A DNA stretch of 64,000 nt from JACKHA01 sp041401985 (GTDB taxonomy: Bacteria; Planctomycetota; Phycisphaerae; Phycisphaerales; UBA1924), in contig JAWKTE010000002.1 in the NCBI GenBank assembly GCA_041401985.1, forward strand, positions 1 through 64,000. Direction: 5' to 3'. The position numbers and the translations under genes are program-made. Under the pieces are notes generated by a model. That model did not search any database, was not told the DNA's origin, and saw nothing but the letters and a program-made list of their open reading frames with translations. The first letter of the stretch is position 1, and each line of letters opens with the position of its first letter. Below are positions 52,604 through 61,513 of the stretch, piece by piece.

Positions 52604-52984
52604 GACCAGATCCGCACGTTCCGCGACATCATCGCATGGCAGCGCGGAATGGCACTCGCCAAGGCCGTCTACCAGAACGCCTCCTCCATTCCGCCCCGCG
52701 AACGCTACGGCCTGTGCGACCAGATCCTCAGGGCCGCCGTCTCCGTCCCAGCCAACATCGCCGAGGGTTACGGCCGCGGCACACCCGCCGACTTCCTCCG
52801 GTTCCTCCGCGTCGCCCGCGGCTCGCTCTACGAACTCTCGACCCACCTCGAACTCGCCGGCGACGTCGGCCTGCTCGTCCCCGCCGACACAACCACCGGC
52901 CTCGCCGACGAGACCGACCGCGTCCTCCAAGGCCTCATCCGAAGCCTCGAAGCCAAAGCCGACCAACCCCCCCGCCGCCAGTAA
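52601..52984 (+). CDS. Four-helix-bundle protein (TIGR02436, 23S rRNA IVS/bAvd-like)
   Basis: 127 aa. Family motifs: IAWQRGMALAKAVYQ (helix 1), RERYGLCDQILRAAVSVPANIAEGYGRG (helix 2 and the NIAEG turn) and FLRFLRVARGSLYELSTHLELAGDVGLL (helices 3-4). This family includes proteins encoded by intervening sequences in 23S rRNA genes and the bAvd accessory protein of diversity-generating retroelements. The start is a GTG lying in the upstream repeat arm. The gene and its arms fill the accB-accC gap exactly, in the same direction. No reverse transcriptase or variable repeat is nearby. Function unknown; nucleic-acid binding is inferred from the family. Confidence 0.93.
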   Translation: MDQIRTFRDIIAWQRGMALAKAVYQNASSIPPRERYGLCDQILRAAVSVPANIAEGYGRGTPADFLRFLRVARGSLYELSTHLELAGDVGLLVPADTTTGLADETDRVLQGLIRSLEAKADQPPRRQ

Positions 52985-52989
52985 CTACC

Positions 52990-53091
52990 CTCTTCGTCAC
53001 TCCGTCGTCGCGATACCACGTCACTCTCTCACTGCCTCACTCCGCCTCTTCGTCTCTTCGTCACTTCGTCACTTCGTCACTGCGTCACTCC
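52990..53091. repeat. Right arm of four-helix-bundle element (period 8)
   Basis: On the minus strand it reads GGAGTGACGCAGTGACGAAG and continues in AGTGACGA units, degrading inward (AGAGACGA, AGAGGCGG, AGTGAGGC). The outer 37 bases (53055-53091) are the inverted match of 52567-52603. It ends one base before the accC start codon, so it occupies the place where accC's ribosome site would be. Confidence 0.88.
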
Positions 53092-53092
53092 A

Positions 53093-54433
<1,341 letters not shown>

Positions 54434-54497
54434 GGAATCGACTCGTGGAACCCCCGTCTGAGCCGCGAGTGTCACACAGGTCTGCCGCCACCGAGCG

Positions 54498-55280
54498 TCA
54501 GGCGACCGGCGTGCGGGAGAAACAGACCACGCGATCCTCCAGCGATACCGAGCGAACTCGGTAGCCCGCGTCGAGCCAGGACCGTGAGTGGGCGTGTCCG
54601 GCGCTGTTGGCCCACCATGGACGGTGCTTGAACGCGGATTCGGGAAGCCCCGCCGGAGCCGCGGTGATGTGATCGGTCACGTGCTCGCCGACCTCCGCGA
54701 ATGTGAGCGTGATATTTTGCTCCCCGCGCTCGATCAGGAATGCCGTCAGGCGCCCGTAGGCGCGCTTGGTCGTGAGCCCCATCGGGCTGCCAAACCTCGC
54801 GCGCGATGCGCCGCTTGTCGTGGCGGAGGATGGCAAGGTGTGCTCCACGCGCAGGCCCTTGAGCAACTCCTCCGCTTCGGCCGCCTCTTTCGCGCCGATG
54901 GCGGTCAGGAACCGCCACGTGGTGTCGAGCAACCTTCCAACGTTCGCAGGGTCGAATTTGTCGTGGGCATAGTCGTTCCGAAAGTCTCGAAGTTCATGCA
55001 CGAGCGTTCTCACACGCCGATCCGTCGTGCCAAAGGGCGTGTCCCAAAGACCCAGAATGACCGCAAAGAGGCTCGATGGTTCCCAGTGGATGGATCCGTC
55101 CGAGGGCGCCGCTCCACGGTAGTTTCTGTACGCAGCATCTCGGGCCTTCGCGAGCCAGTCAGTCGGGAACGCACGTCTGAGCTGGGACTCGACGAAGGGA
55201 ACGCTGCCGGCTCGAACGAGGGTGAACGCTCTACGGACGGGGTCGAGCGGATCGGTCAGTGAGTGGGCGCGGTGAGCCAT
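54498..55280 (-). CDS. Swt1-like HEPN domain fused to DUF7662
   Basis: 260 aa. Residues ~10-140 form a HEPN-type helical domain: DPVRRAFTLVRAGSVPFVE, LWDTPFGTTDRRVRTLVHELRDFRNDYAHDKFD, then helices ending AAEAEELLKGL. The RNDYAH motif is the R-x4-H catalytic signature of HEPN ribonucleases. The C-terminal ~85 residues match DUF7662: YGRLTAFLIERGEQNITLTFAEVGEHV, ESAFKHRPWWANSAGH, SRSWLDAGYRVRSVS. Both domains turn up in phage-defence proteins, so a defence or toxin role is likely but unproven. No antitoxin-like gene is adjacent. The start may be the GTG at 55298. Confidence 0.8.
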   Translation of the reverse strand: MAHRAHSLTDPLDPVRRAFTLVRAGSVPFVESQLRRAFPTDWLAKARDAAYRNYRGAAPSDGSIHWEPSSLFAVILGLWDTPFGTTDRRVRTLVHELRDFRNDYAHDKFDPANVGRLLDTTWRFLTAIGAKEAAEAEELLKGLRVEHTLPSSATTSGASRARFGSPMGLTTKRAYGRLTAFLIERGEQNITLTFAEVGEHVTDHITAAPAGLPESAFKHRPWWANSAGHAHSRSWLDAGYRVRSVSLEDRVVCFSRTPVA

Positions 55281-55458
55281 GTAGTCTGAGCATCGCACCT
55301 CTGCACCTGGCTGTCAATGAACCCGAGCCACGGTGTCCCGTCGCCCACTGGCCCCAGCCCCGTGCCACCACTTTTCCGCTTTGGGTTCGCGGCTCGAGAC
55401 TTCCCCGATCGGCGGGGTGGCACTGACGCTCCGGGGAGCGGCTGGGGTGGCGCCAACC

Positions 55459-55500
55459 GTGCCACCGACTTGCGGAGTCTTCGGAGCAAGTCGGTGCGAT
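55459..55500. repeat. GTGCCACCGACTTGC hairpin repeat, copy 2 of 3
   Basis: Same 11-bp arms (CACCGACTTGC/GCAAGTCGGTG) as 28594-28631, extended by CGATCTACC. It lies in the 757-base gene-free stretch 55281-56037, which is made almost wholly of dispersed repeats. Confidence 0.8.
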
Positions 55501-55685
55501 CTACCCGCGACGCCCCCTCCCCAAACCCCCGCCCGCACCGGAAGCCCCACGAACCCGCACACCACCGCACGACGAGGGGGCGGGGCTTTCCAGCCCCGCT
55601 CGAACGCGGCCACACGCGCCACCAACCAGCGGCCACCGCCGTCACCATCCGTCTACACGACCCACGAGAAGGGGTGGCACCGCCC

Positions 55686-55728
55686 GTGCCACCAGCTTGC
55701 AGAGTCCTCGGAGCAAGTCGGTGCGATC
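55686..55728. repeat. GTGCCACCGACTTGC hairpin repeat, copy 3 of 3
   Basis: Slightly diverged arms (CACCAGCTTGC/GCAAGTCGGTG) followed by CGATCAACC, matching the tail of copy 2. It lies 186 bases after copy 2. Confidence 0.75.
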
Positions 55729-55754
55729 AACCCCAAGCACCCGTCGACCCATGC

Positions 55755-55996
55755 CACGACCTTCGGCCCAAGCCCCGAAGGCCGTGGCACGGGCGCTCGC
55801 TTGCGCGTCGCGTTCGCCGGGACGGGCCCGACGTGTGGCATGGCTGCGGCTCAGAGCAGCCATGCTCGATCAACGGCGGCGGCTTGCACGCTCGCCATGC
55901 CTGTGCAAAGCCACAGGCATGCCACACCTCGGGCGTCCGTCCGCACATCGGCACCGAGAAACGCCGCCGAGCCGGCGTGTCTCCGTGGCACAGTGG
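55755..55996. repeat. Composite dispersed repeat block B
   Basis: Contains, in order: a hairpin (CCACGACCTTCGG... near 55755-55790); an arm GTGTGGCATGGCTGCGGCT (55833-55851); a 48-base spacer; the inverted arm AGCCACAGGCATGCCACAC followed by CTCGGGCG (to about 55935); and a 46-base unit (55951-55996). All have counterparts at block A (22428-22655) and the insertion-element ends, but here no transposase lies between the arms. Confidence 0.78.
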
Positions 55997-56037
55997 GGTG
56001 CTGGAGGGGTTCGTCGGGCGACGGGACGGCCCGAGGG

Positions 56038-57829
56038 CTATCGCCCCACGCCCACAACCCTGAACACGAACGGCGTCTCGTCCGGGTCGTTCGAGATCAC
56101 GATGATGTCCGCCTTGCGCTTGCCCAGTTCACTCGGCGTGAACGAGACCGCAAAGGTGGTCGTGCGTGTGGGGTCGAGGGTCGAGGCCGGCGGACGGACC
56201 GTGATCTGGTAGTCCAGCGAGTGCACGCCGGAGATGAAGAAGAACATGGTGTCGAGCGTGAGCGCCGAGCCGCCGCGGTTGCGGATGGTGAAGGTCTGCT
56301 CGACGGTCTGCCCGACCTCGACCCCGCCGAGCTTGGTGCCGGTGCCGGGGCGGGCCTTGCGGTCGCCGGCGCGGATGGTCTCGGTGTCGCCTGTGATGGC
56401 GATGTCGGGGGCCGAGGCGGGCGCAACGCCGCTGCCGGCGAGTTTGACGGTGTAGCGTGCGCGACCGACGGCGGAGGAAAAGACCGAGACGTTGGCCCGC
56501 TGCTTGCCGTAGGCCGTCGGGTCGTAGCGGACCATGATGGTCGCGCTCTCGCCGGGGGCGAGTTCGTCGGGCGTGTCGCCCAGGACCATGTAGGCCTCGG
56601 GGATCTGGCCGCGGATCTCGATGCGGTCGATGCGGAGGTGCCGGTGCCGGTGTTGGTCAGGAGGAACGAGTGGTCTTTGACCTCGCCATCGCGTTCGACT
56701 GGGCCGAAGCCCGACCCGCTGGAGCGCGGGCCTTCTCGTCGTGCTCGATGGGCTGGTCGAGCGAGCCGCCGCCGCGGACGAGCAGCCCGGCCTCGCTGAA
56801 CATCTCGTCGAGGGCCTCGACCGCGGCCAGGATGTTGATCCGCGGGAACGCAGCCCCGGTGTTCTCGACGTCGTCGTCCTCGTCGTCGCCATCGATGATG
56901 GTGTCGGATGTGTCGATCAAGAGTTGGGCGATCTGCTCGACGGGCAGGCGCGAGCCGACGATCTCGAGGGCGGCCTGCTGCAGGATCGCCACCGCCGCCG
57001 CGACGTAGGGCGAGGCGAACGACGTGCCCGAGCCGAGGCCCTGCTGCGAGCCCTGCTGCACGCCGCGAACGGCAGCGCCCGGCGCAAACAGCACGTTGCC
57101 CTCGTCGGCCGCGGCCCGCTGGCTGAACGCCGCAATGCGGTCTGGCCCGGTCGTGAAGTCCCCGAGGGCGACCTGCGGCCCGACGTTGGCCGCGTACACC
57201 GCGCCGACCGCGAAGGTCGAGACCACGGCGGGGTACGACGCGTTGCGGGTCTGGTTCTCGTGGTAGTCGTTGCCGGCCGAGGTGACGACCGCGACGCCCG
57301 CGGCTTCGAGCGCGGCGATCTCGTCGTTGAGGGGGCGCTGGGCGACCTGGCCCGCGTTGGTGTAGAACCGGCTGTCCCCCAGCGACATGTTCACCGCGAC
57401 GATGTTGAACTGCTCGTGGTTGGCCAGCACCCAGTCGAGCAGGTGGTCGATGTCGTTCTCGTTGAGGCGCCAGACCTCGTTGGGGTTGGTGCCGATGGGG
57501 GGCTCGGTGCCGTCGGAGAGCACACCGATGATGCCGGCCCCGGGTGCGACGCCGATCTGGCTGTTCGAGGCGCCGACGATGGAGGCGACGAACGTGCCGT
57601 GGGTCTCGCCGGTGATCGGGCCGGAGGTGCCGAGCACGTCGATGTCGGTGACGCGGCGTTCGGCCAGGAAGGGGCTGGTCCAGTCGATGGGCTGGTCGAT
57701 GACCACGACGGTCTGGCCGCTGCCGTCGAACTGCGAGTAGAACGGATGGGCGCGGAGTTCGGTGAGCCCGATGAGGTCCATCGCGGCGGCGGAGAGGGCG
57801 ATCCTGGGCTCGAGGGCGTCGATCCGCAT
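56038..57829 (-). pseudogene. Subtilase (S8) with LEPR-like N-terminus and choice-of-anchor-D domains, two frameshifts
   Basis: MRIDALEPRIALSAAAM is the LEPR-type N-terminal motif of planctomycete surface proteins. The S8 triad is present: Asp45 (VVVIDQPID), His77 (THGTFVASI), Ser270 (GTSFASPYVAA), plus Asn187. After NAMARSK (near 56700) the frame changes; the next frame reads SGFGPVERDGEVKDHSFLLTNTGTG, and a second change near 56640 leads to RIDRIEIRGQIPEAYMVLGD and two beta-sandwich repeats ending DPDETPFVFRVVGVGR. Joined, it would be a ~600-aa exported protease with ASPM/SPD-2/Hydin-like domains. Without repair it stops after the protease domain. Confidence 0.82.
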
Positions 57830-58116
57830 GCGCTGGGTCCTGGCTCCCGTGGGGCGGCGCTGGATGCTCCGGTCGGCTCGCGTGATGCGACCGGAGGCCG
57901 GGGTTATCGGCGTCACCCGATGGTACGGACGAGGCCCGGCGTGGGTGCGGCGATTCGGGTCCGTCGGCGTGGGGCGGGCGCGGCTTCGGGGCGTTTGCCC
58001 GAACACGCCGGCAACGCCGGGTGGCACTGCGTTGTCACACGGTTGTGCCGGGTCCGCGATGCCGGTATTTTGCAGTTCGTCCGATCACCACACACCGGAG
58101 AAGAAGGAGACTCAGC

Positions 58117-58236
58117 ATGCGTACCGCATCTGCCGTTCTGGCGATCGCGGGCCAGCCGGGCTACGGCGTGCCGAACGGGATCATCAACAACGACGACTTC
58201 TTCTACTACCTGGCGCTGTTCGCGGCCGGGTGCTGA
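58117..58236 (+). CDS. 39-aa minigene: signal start joined to a GC-type dockerin
   Basis: MRTASAVLAIAG is followed directly by QPGYGVPNGIINNDDFFYYLALFAAGC. The Shine-Dalgarno (AAGAAGGAG), ATG and terminator hairpin are those of a normal dockerin-protein gene, but the whole passenger domain is missing. It could be an internal-deletion remnant, a misassembly collapse, or a real tiny exported tag. It diverges from the subtilase remnant across a 287-base gap. Confidence 0.6.
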   Translation: MRTASAVLAIAGQPGYGVPNGIINNDDFFYYLALFAAGC

Positions 58237-58278
58237 GGCCCGGCACCCACACATCACTCTGCCGATGATTCGAGACTC

Positions 58279-58306
58279 ACAGGGCGGGCTGCAAGGCCCG
58301 CCCTGT
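58279..58306 (+). terminator. Terminator after dockerin minigene
   Basis: ACAGGGCGGGC-TGCAAG-GCCCGCCCTGT, a perfect 11-bp stem, followed by TTGCTTCTGT. Lies 43 bases after the minigene stop. Confidence 0.85.
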
Positions 58307-58513
58307 TTGCTTCTGTCGAGTACTCGACCGTGCGTTGACTCGGCGGGCGATCGCGCCGGGCTGCGGCCCCTCCGGGGCCGAGGGGACTGGAGGCTTGATG
58401 ACCAGAGCCTGGGCGGCTGCGCCTTTGGCAACAGTCGTGGGCCGCTCCGCGGCCGGAGGCGGCGTGGAGGTGGCCGGGGTGCGAGCCGCTGGGCGGACGG
58501 GCGGGTGCGTGGC

Positions 58514-59350
58514 CTACGGCCTGCGGGCCAGCACCACCCAGACGCGGTGCATGACGTGGATGTGGCCGGTGGCGTCTTCGGGGAAGCGGTCGGCGAGCAG
58601 GGCCGCGAGGTCTCGGTCGAAGGCGGCGACGATCTCGGGCGACTGCGAGGCGGCCACGCCGTTGCAGGTGCGCATGCGCCCGCGCCACGACTCGTGCGTG
58701 AAGGGCTGGGGGTGCTCGAACGAGAACTGCTCGAGCCCGGTGAAGCCGGCGGCCGGCAAATCGAACATGGGGCTGGCGTGGACGCCCGTGTTGCCGGCCA
58801 TGGGCCAGGCGGGGTTGTGCCTGAGGATGAGTTCCTCGGTGGCGCGGGCGATGTCGGAGCGCAGCGGTTGGTAGTCGAACGCCACGGTGGCGATGAGGCC
58901 GGCGGGCTTGAGCAGGCGCATGGCCTCGGCGGCGGCGGCCTTGGGATCGAACCAGTGCCACGACTGGCTGGCGATGGCCCAGTCGAACACGCCGGATTCG
59001 AGGCCAGTTGACTCGGCCTTGGCGGCGCGGAACTCGCAGGTGAGATCGGCCTCGGCGGCGAGGCGGCGGGCGGCCTGGACCTGCGGCTCGGACGGATCGA
59101 CGCCGACGCAGCGGGCGGCGCCGCGTGCGGCGAAGGCGCGGGCGATGGCGCCGGTGCCGCAGCCCAGGTCGACGACCGAGGAGCCGGCGATGGGCGCGAA
59201 TCGTTCGAGGCGGTCGTAGACCGATGGGGGCGGGCCGGGGCGGAAGCGGGCGTAGTCGTCGGAGGTCTTGCCGAAGTCGACGCCGGCGGCGTAGGCCTTG
59301 ACCTTGGCGAGTTTCTGGGCGAATGCGGGCGCTGGCTCGGGTGGGGGCAT
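58514..59350 (-). CDS. Class I SAM-dependent methyltransferase
   Basis: 278 aa. SAM-binding motif I is VVDLGCGTGAIARAFAARGA; post-motif Asp is in CVGVDPSEPQVQAARR; ASQSWHWFDPKAAAAEAMRLLKPAG marks motifs II-III. The fold is that of the UbiE/methyltransf_11 group, with a ~100-aa C-terminal extension. Substrate cannot be told. The start is ATG at 59350; the frame upstream is Arg-rich shadow. Confidence 0.88.
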   Translation of the reverse strand: MPPPEPAPAFAQKLAKVKAYAAGVDFGKTSDDYARFRPGPPPSVYDRLERFAPIAGSSVVDLGCGTGAIARAFAARGAARCVGVDPSEPQVQAARRLAAEADLTCEFRAAKAESTGLESGVFDWAIASQSWHWFDPKAAAAEAMRLLKPAGLIATVAFDYQPLRSDIARATEELILRHNPAWPMAGNTGVHASPMFDLPAAGFTGLEQFSFEHPQPFTHESWRGRMRTCNGVAASQSPEIVAAFDRDLAALLADRFPEDATGHIHVMHRVWVVLARRP

Positions 59351-59425
59351 GGGGCAGCGTAGACGGGATCGGGCCTGGGGTGTCGCGCGCCGGGCGTGCG
59401 CGGGTGCGTCGGAGGCAGACGCAAG

Positions 59426-59452
59426 AAGCCACGGGGTCGGACCCCGTGGCTT
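59426..59452. terminator. Dispersed palindrome serving as terminator
   Basis: AAGCCACGGGGTC and GACCCCGTGGCTT pair perfectly (13 bp) with one central G. On the minus strand it follows the prepilin-like gene and is trailed by CTTGCGTC. Related palindrome at 48346-48366. Confidence 0.7.
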
Positions 59453-59489
59453 GCGTGGGAGGCGTGTGGTTGCGGAGCGTGTCGGAGCG

Positions 59490-60377
59490 CTACTTCGGAA
59501 ACAATGGCATCGACGAGTCGAGGTAGACGTTGTCGTCGCGGGTGGTGGGGTCGCCATCGGCGCCGGCGGAGTAGAAGTAGGCGCGGCCGCCGTAGGCCGG
59601 GCAGATGCCGCCGTCGGCCTCGGGCGGGAGCATGGGGTCCTGTGCGAGGAACGGATCGTTGGAGAGACGGCGGATGTCGGAGATGGAGAGGTGGTCGCGG
59701 TCGATCTCGCTCAGGGCGATCCGGACGTCCCATGGGCGATTCGGATTGGGGGCGGACGGGAAGTTGATGGAGCCGTCCGCCTGGCGGGTGGCGTCGTAGA
59801 GGTCGCCGCTGAAGGCGGGGTGGACGTAGCGAAGGGGGTTGCCCCAGGGGTCGAAGACGGTGCGGAGCAGGGGCAGCGGCTCGTCCTCGAGTTGCTGGGC
59901 GCTGGAGGCCAGCGGCGACTGGGGGGCGGCGGCGGCACCGTCGTCGGGGCTGTAGAGGGCGACCAGGCGCGGGTTGAGCCCGGTGATGGTGGCCTGGACA
60001 GGCTGGCCCTCGCGCTCCATCTGGAGCAGGAAGAGGCCCATGGAGTTGATGACGGTGTTGTCGCCGCCGGAGAGGTTGCGTGCGTCGGCGATGGGGAGGT
60101 AGACGGGGCGGCCATCGGACGGATCGCCGCTGGTGCGTGGGTCCTGGACGCCCGCGGAGGGGAGCACGCCTCGGTCGGCCATGAAGGCGTCGTAGACGGT
60201 TTCCATGGAGCGCATGGCGTCGCGCGTGGCGTTCTCGCGGCTGGAGACGACGACGCGGCTGCCGACGACGGTGACCAGCGCGATGAGCAGGGCGATGATG
60301 GCGATGACGACCAGCAGCTCGATGAGCGTGAAGGCGGGGCGCGATGGCCGCGCCGGCTGGCGGGTTGGGCTGCGCAT
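59490..60377 (-). CDS. Prepilin-type N-terminal cleavage/methylation protein
   Basis: 295 aa. The prepilin motif AFTLIELLVVIAIIALLIALV lies at residues ~15-35, cut by prepilin peptidase after the short basic leader. The mature part is globular, with VFDPWGNPLRYVHP and YFYSAGADGDPTTRDDNVYL, the DPWG and GADG...DDN features of GspG-type pseudopilins. Planctomycetes encode many such proteins, used by type II secretion-like or pilus systems. No assembly genes are adjacent. The ATG at 60377 starts the leader. Confidence 0.88.
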   Translation of the reverse strand: MRSPTRQPARPSRPAFTLIELLVVIAIIALLIALVTVVGSRVVVSSRENATRDAMRSMETVYDAFMADRGVLPSAGVQDPRTSGDPSDGRPVYLPIADARNLSGGDNTVINSMGLFLLQMEREGQPVQATITGLNPRLVALYSPDDGAAAAPQSPLASSAQQLEDEPLPLLRTVFDPWGNPLRYVHPAFSGDLYDATRQADGSINFPSAPNPNRPWDVRIALSEIDRDHLSISDIRRLSNDPFLAQDPMLPPEADGGICPAYGGRAYFYSAGADGDPTTRDDNVYLDSSMPLFPK

Positions 60378-60452
60378 CTGGTCGGACTCCCGTCGGCCCG
60401 TGCCACCGGGCCGACCCGCTCCGGACGAAGGCCGGAGGCATCCACTGAGACT

Positions 60453-60494
60453 GGACACGGACAAGAGACGGGACACGGACAGGAGACAGGATAG
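60453..60494. repeat. Period-18 (2 x 9) repeat upstream of prepilin gene
   Basis: GGACACGGACAAGAGACG is repeated as GGACACGGACAGGAGACA and then GGATAG. It belongs with the other short-period degenerate repeats of the window. The 321-base gap 60378-60698 holds this repeat and the leader of the next plus-strand gene; I see nothing else in it. Confidence 0.7.
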
Positions 60495-60698
60495 CAGCCC
60501 GGGGTCGGGCGGCCTACCGGTGGCCATACGCATCCCACGGTCGGGGGGATGCAATGCCGAAAGCGGGCTTTGGTTGTGTGAAATCCGCGTTCAAGGGGGT
60601 TGTCGGCTTTGACTCCGGCGTGTTGATCGCCGACCATGACCCCCCTCGGCTCTGAAACCCGCGGGTGCTTGCTCGCCCCGCGTTGCTGGACGATCCAC

Positions 60699-61370
60699 AT
60701 GACGACAACCGACGCCAACGCCGTCCACCGCCACCAGGGGCACATCCGGCCGGCACGCGATGGGACGCCGCGCCCAAACGTGGGGACGACGGGGCGGGTG
60801 GGGTCGGAGGCGGACCCGTCGTCGCTGAGCCTGGTGGAGATCGCGCAGTATCTGGAGGGCGTGACCGCCCAGATCGAGAGCGAACGGGCCAGGGAGCGCG
60901 AGGCGCGGGCGGCGTACAAACAGGTCGCTGAGCAGGTCGAGGCCCGGATCGTGTCGATCCGGGAGCAGGCAGCGGCAATGGTTCGGGAGCAGCAACGGCG
61001 GATGTCGTCGTTCGACGGGATGTTCGCGCCGGCGGCGGGCCTGGACGGGGCGTCGGACGACCCGCGGCTCGCCTCGGGACCGCGTCGGCACAGCCCGCTG
61101 GCGACGCCTGCGAACCTCGGCGAGGCGATCGTGGCGTTGTGGACGCTGCCAGAGCACACGACGCCGCTGAGCACAGAGGAGATCGCCGAGGCCTTGCCCT
61201 CGGTGGGGTATGAGTCGAAGGCGGCGCCGCGATCGCTGCGTTCGGCGGTGAACCAGGCGCTGGCGAAACTGAGCCGCGACGGTCGGATCGAGAAGTACCG
61301 CCAGGATGGGACGATGATCCGGCGGGACGACACCCATTCCCGGGCCAGGCGGTACATGCCGACGCCGTAG
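60699..61370 (+). CDS. Putative winged-helix protein with coiled coil, unknown
   Basis: 223 aa from the ATG at 60699. Residues ~40-110 are a predicted coiled coil (SLVEIAQYLEGVTAQIESERAREREARAAYKQVAEQVEARIVS). The C-terminal ~85 residues have a winged-helix rhythm: EAIVALWTLPEHTTPLSTEEIAEALPSVGYESKAAPRSLRSAVNQALAKLSRDGRIEKYR, where the last part resembles a recognition helix and wing. It may bind DNA, for instance as a regulator. I do not recognise the family, and the frame opens 21 codons earlier. Confidence 0.65.
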   Translation: MTTTDANAVHRHQGHIRPARDGTPRPNVGTTGRVGSEADPSSLSLVEIAQYLEGVTAQIESERAREREARAAYKQVAEQVEARIVSIREQAAAMVREQQRRMSSFDGMFAPAAGLDGASDDPRLASGPRRHSPLATPANLGEAIVALWTLPEHTTPLSTEEIAEALPSVGYESKAAPRSLRSAVNQALAKLSRDGRIEKYRQDGTMIRRDDTHSRARRYMPTP

Positions 61371-61513
61371 GGGCGGCTCGGCGCGGGCTTGGTTGCAGGG
61401 TCGGGGCGGCGGGGTCCGATGGATGGACCGGGGCGGCGGATGCGCGGGCGTCCTGTTGCCCGGTGGTTTTCCTGCCTGTGTTTCCTGTTCTGGTGATTCC
61501 CACGGAGGGGCGG

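Noticed and set aside
52601..52984. Diversity-generating retroelement (bAvd-like protein)
   Set aside because: No reverse transcriptase, template repeat or variable repeat is seen in the window.
52567..53091. CRISPR-like array
   Set aside because: Repeat units are 8 bases with no spacers, a gene lies between the two arms, and no cas gene is present.
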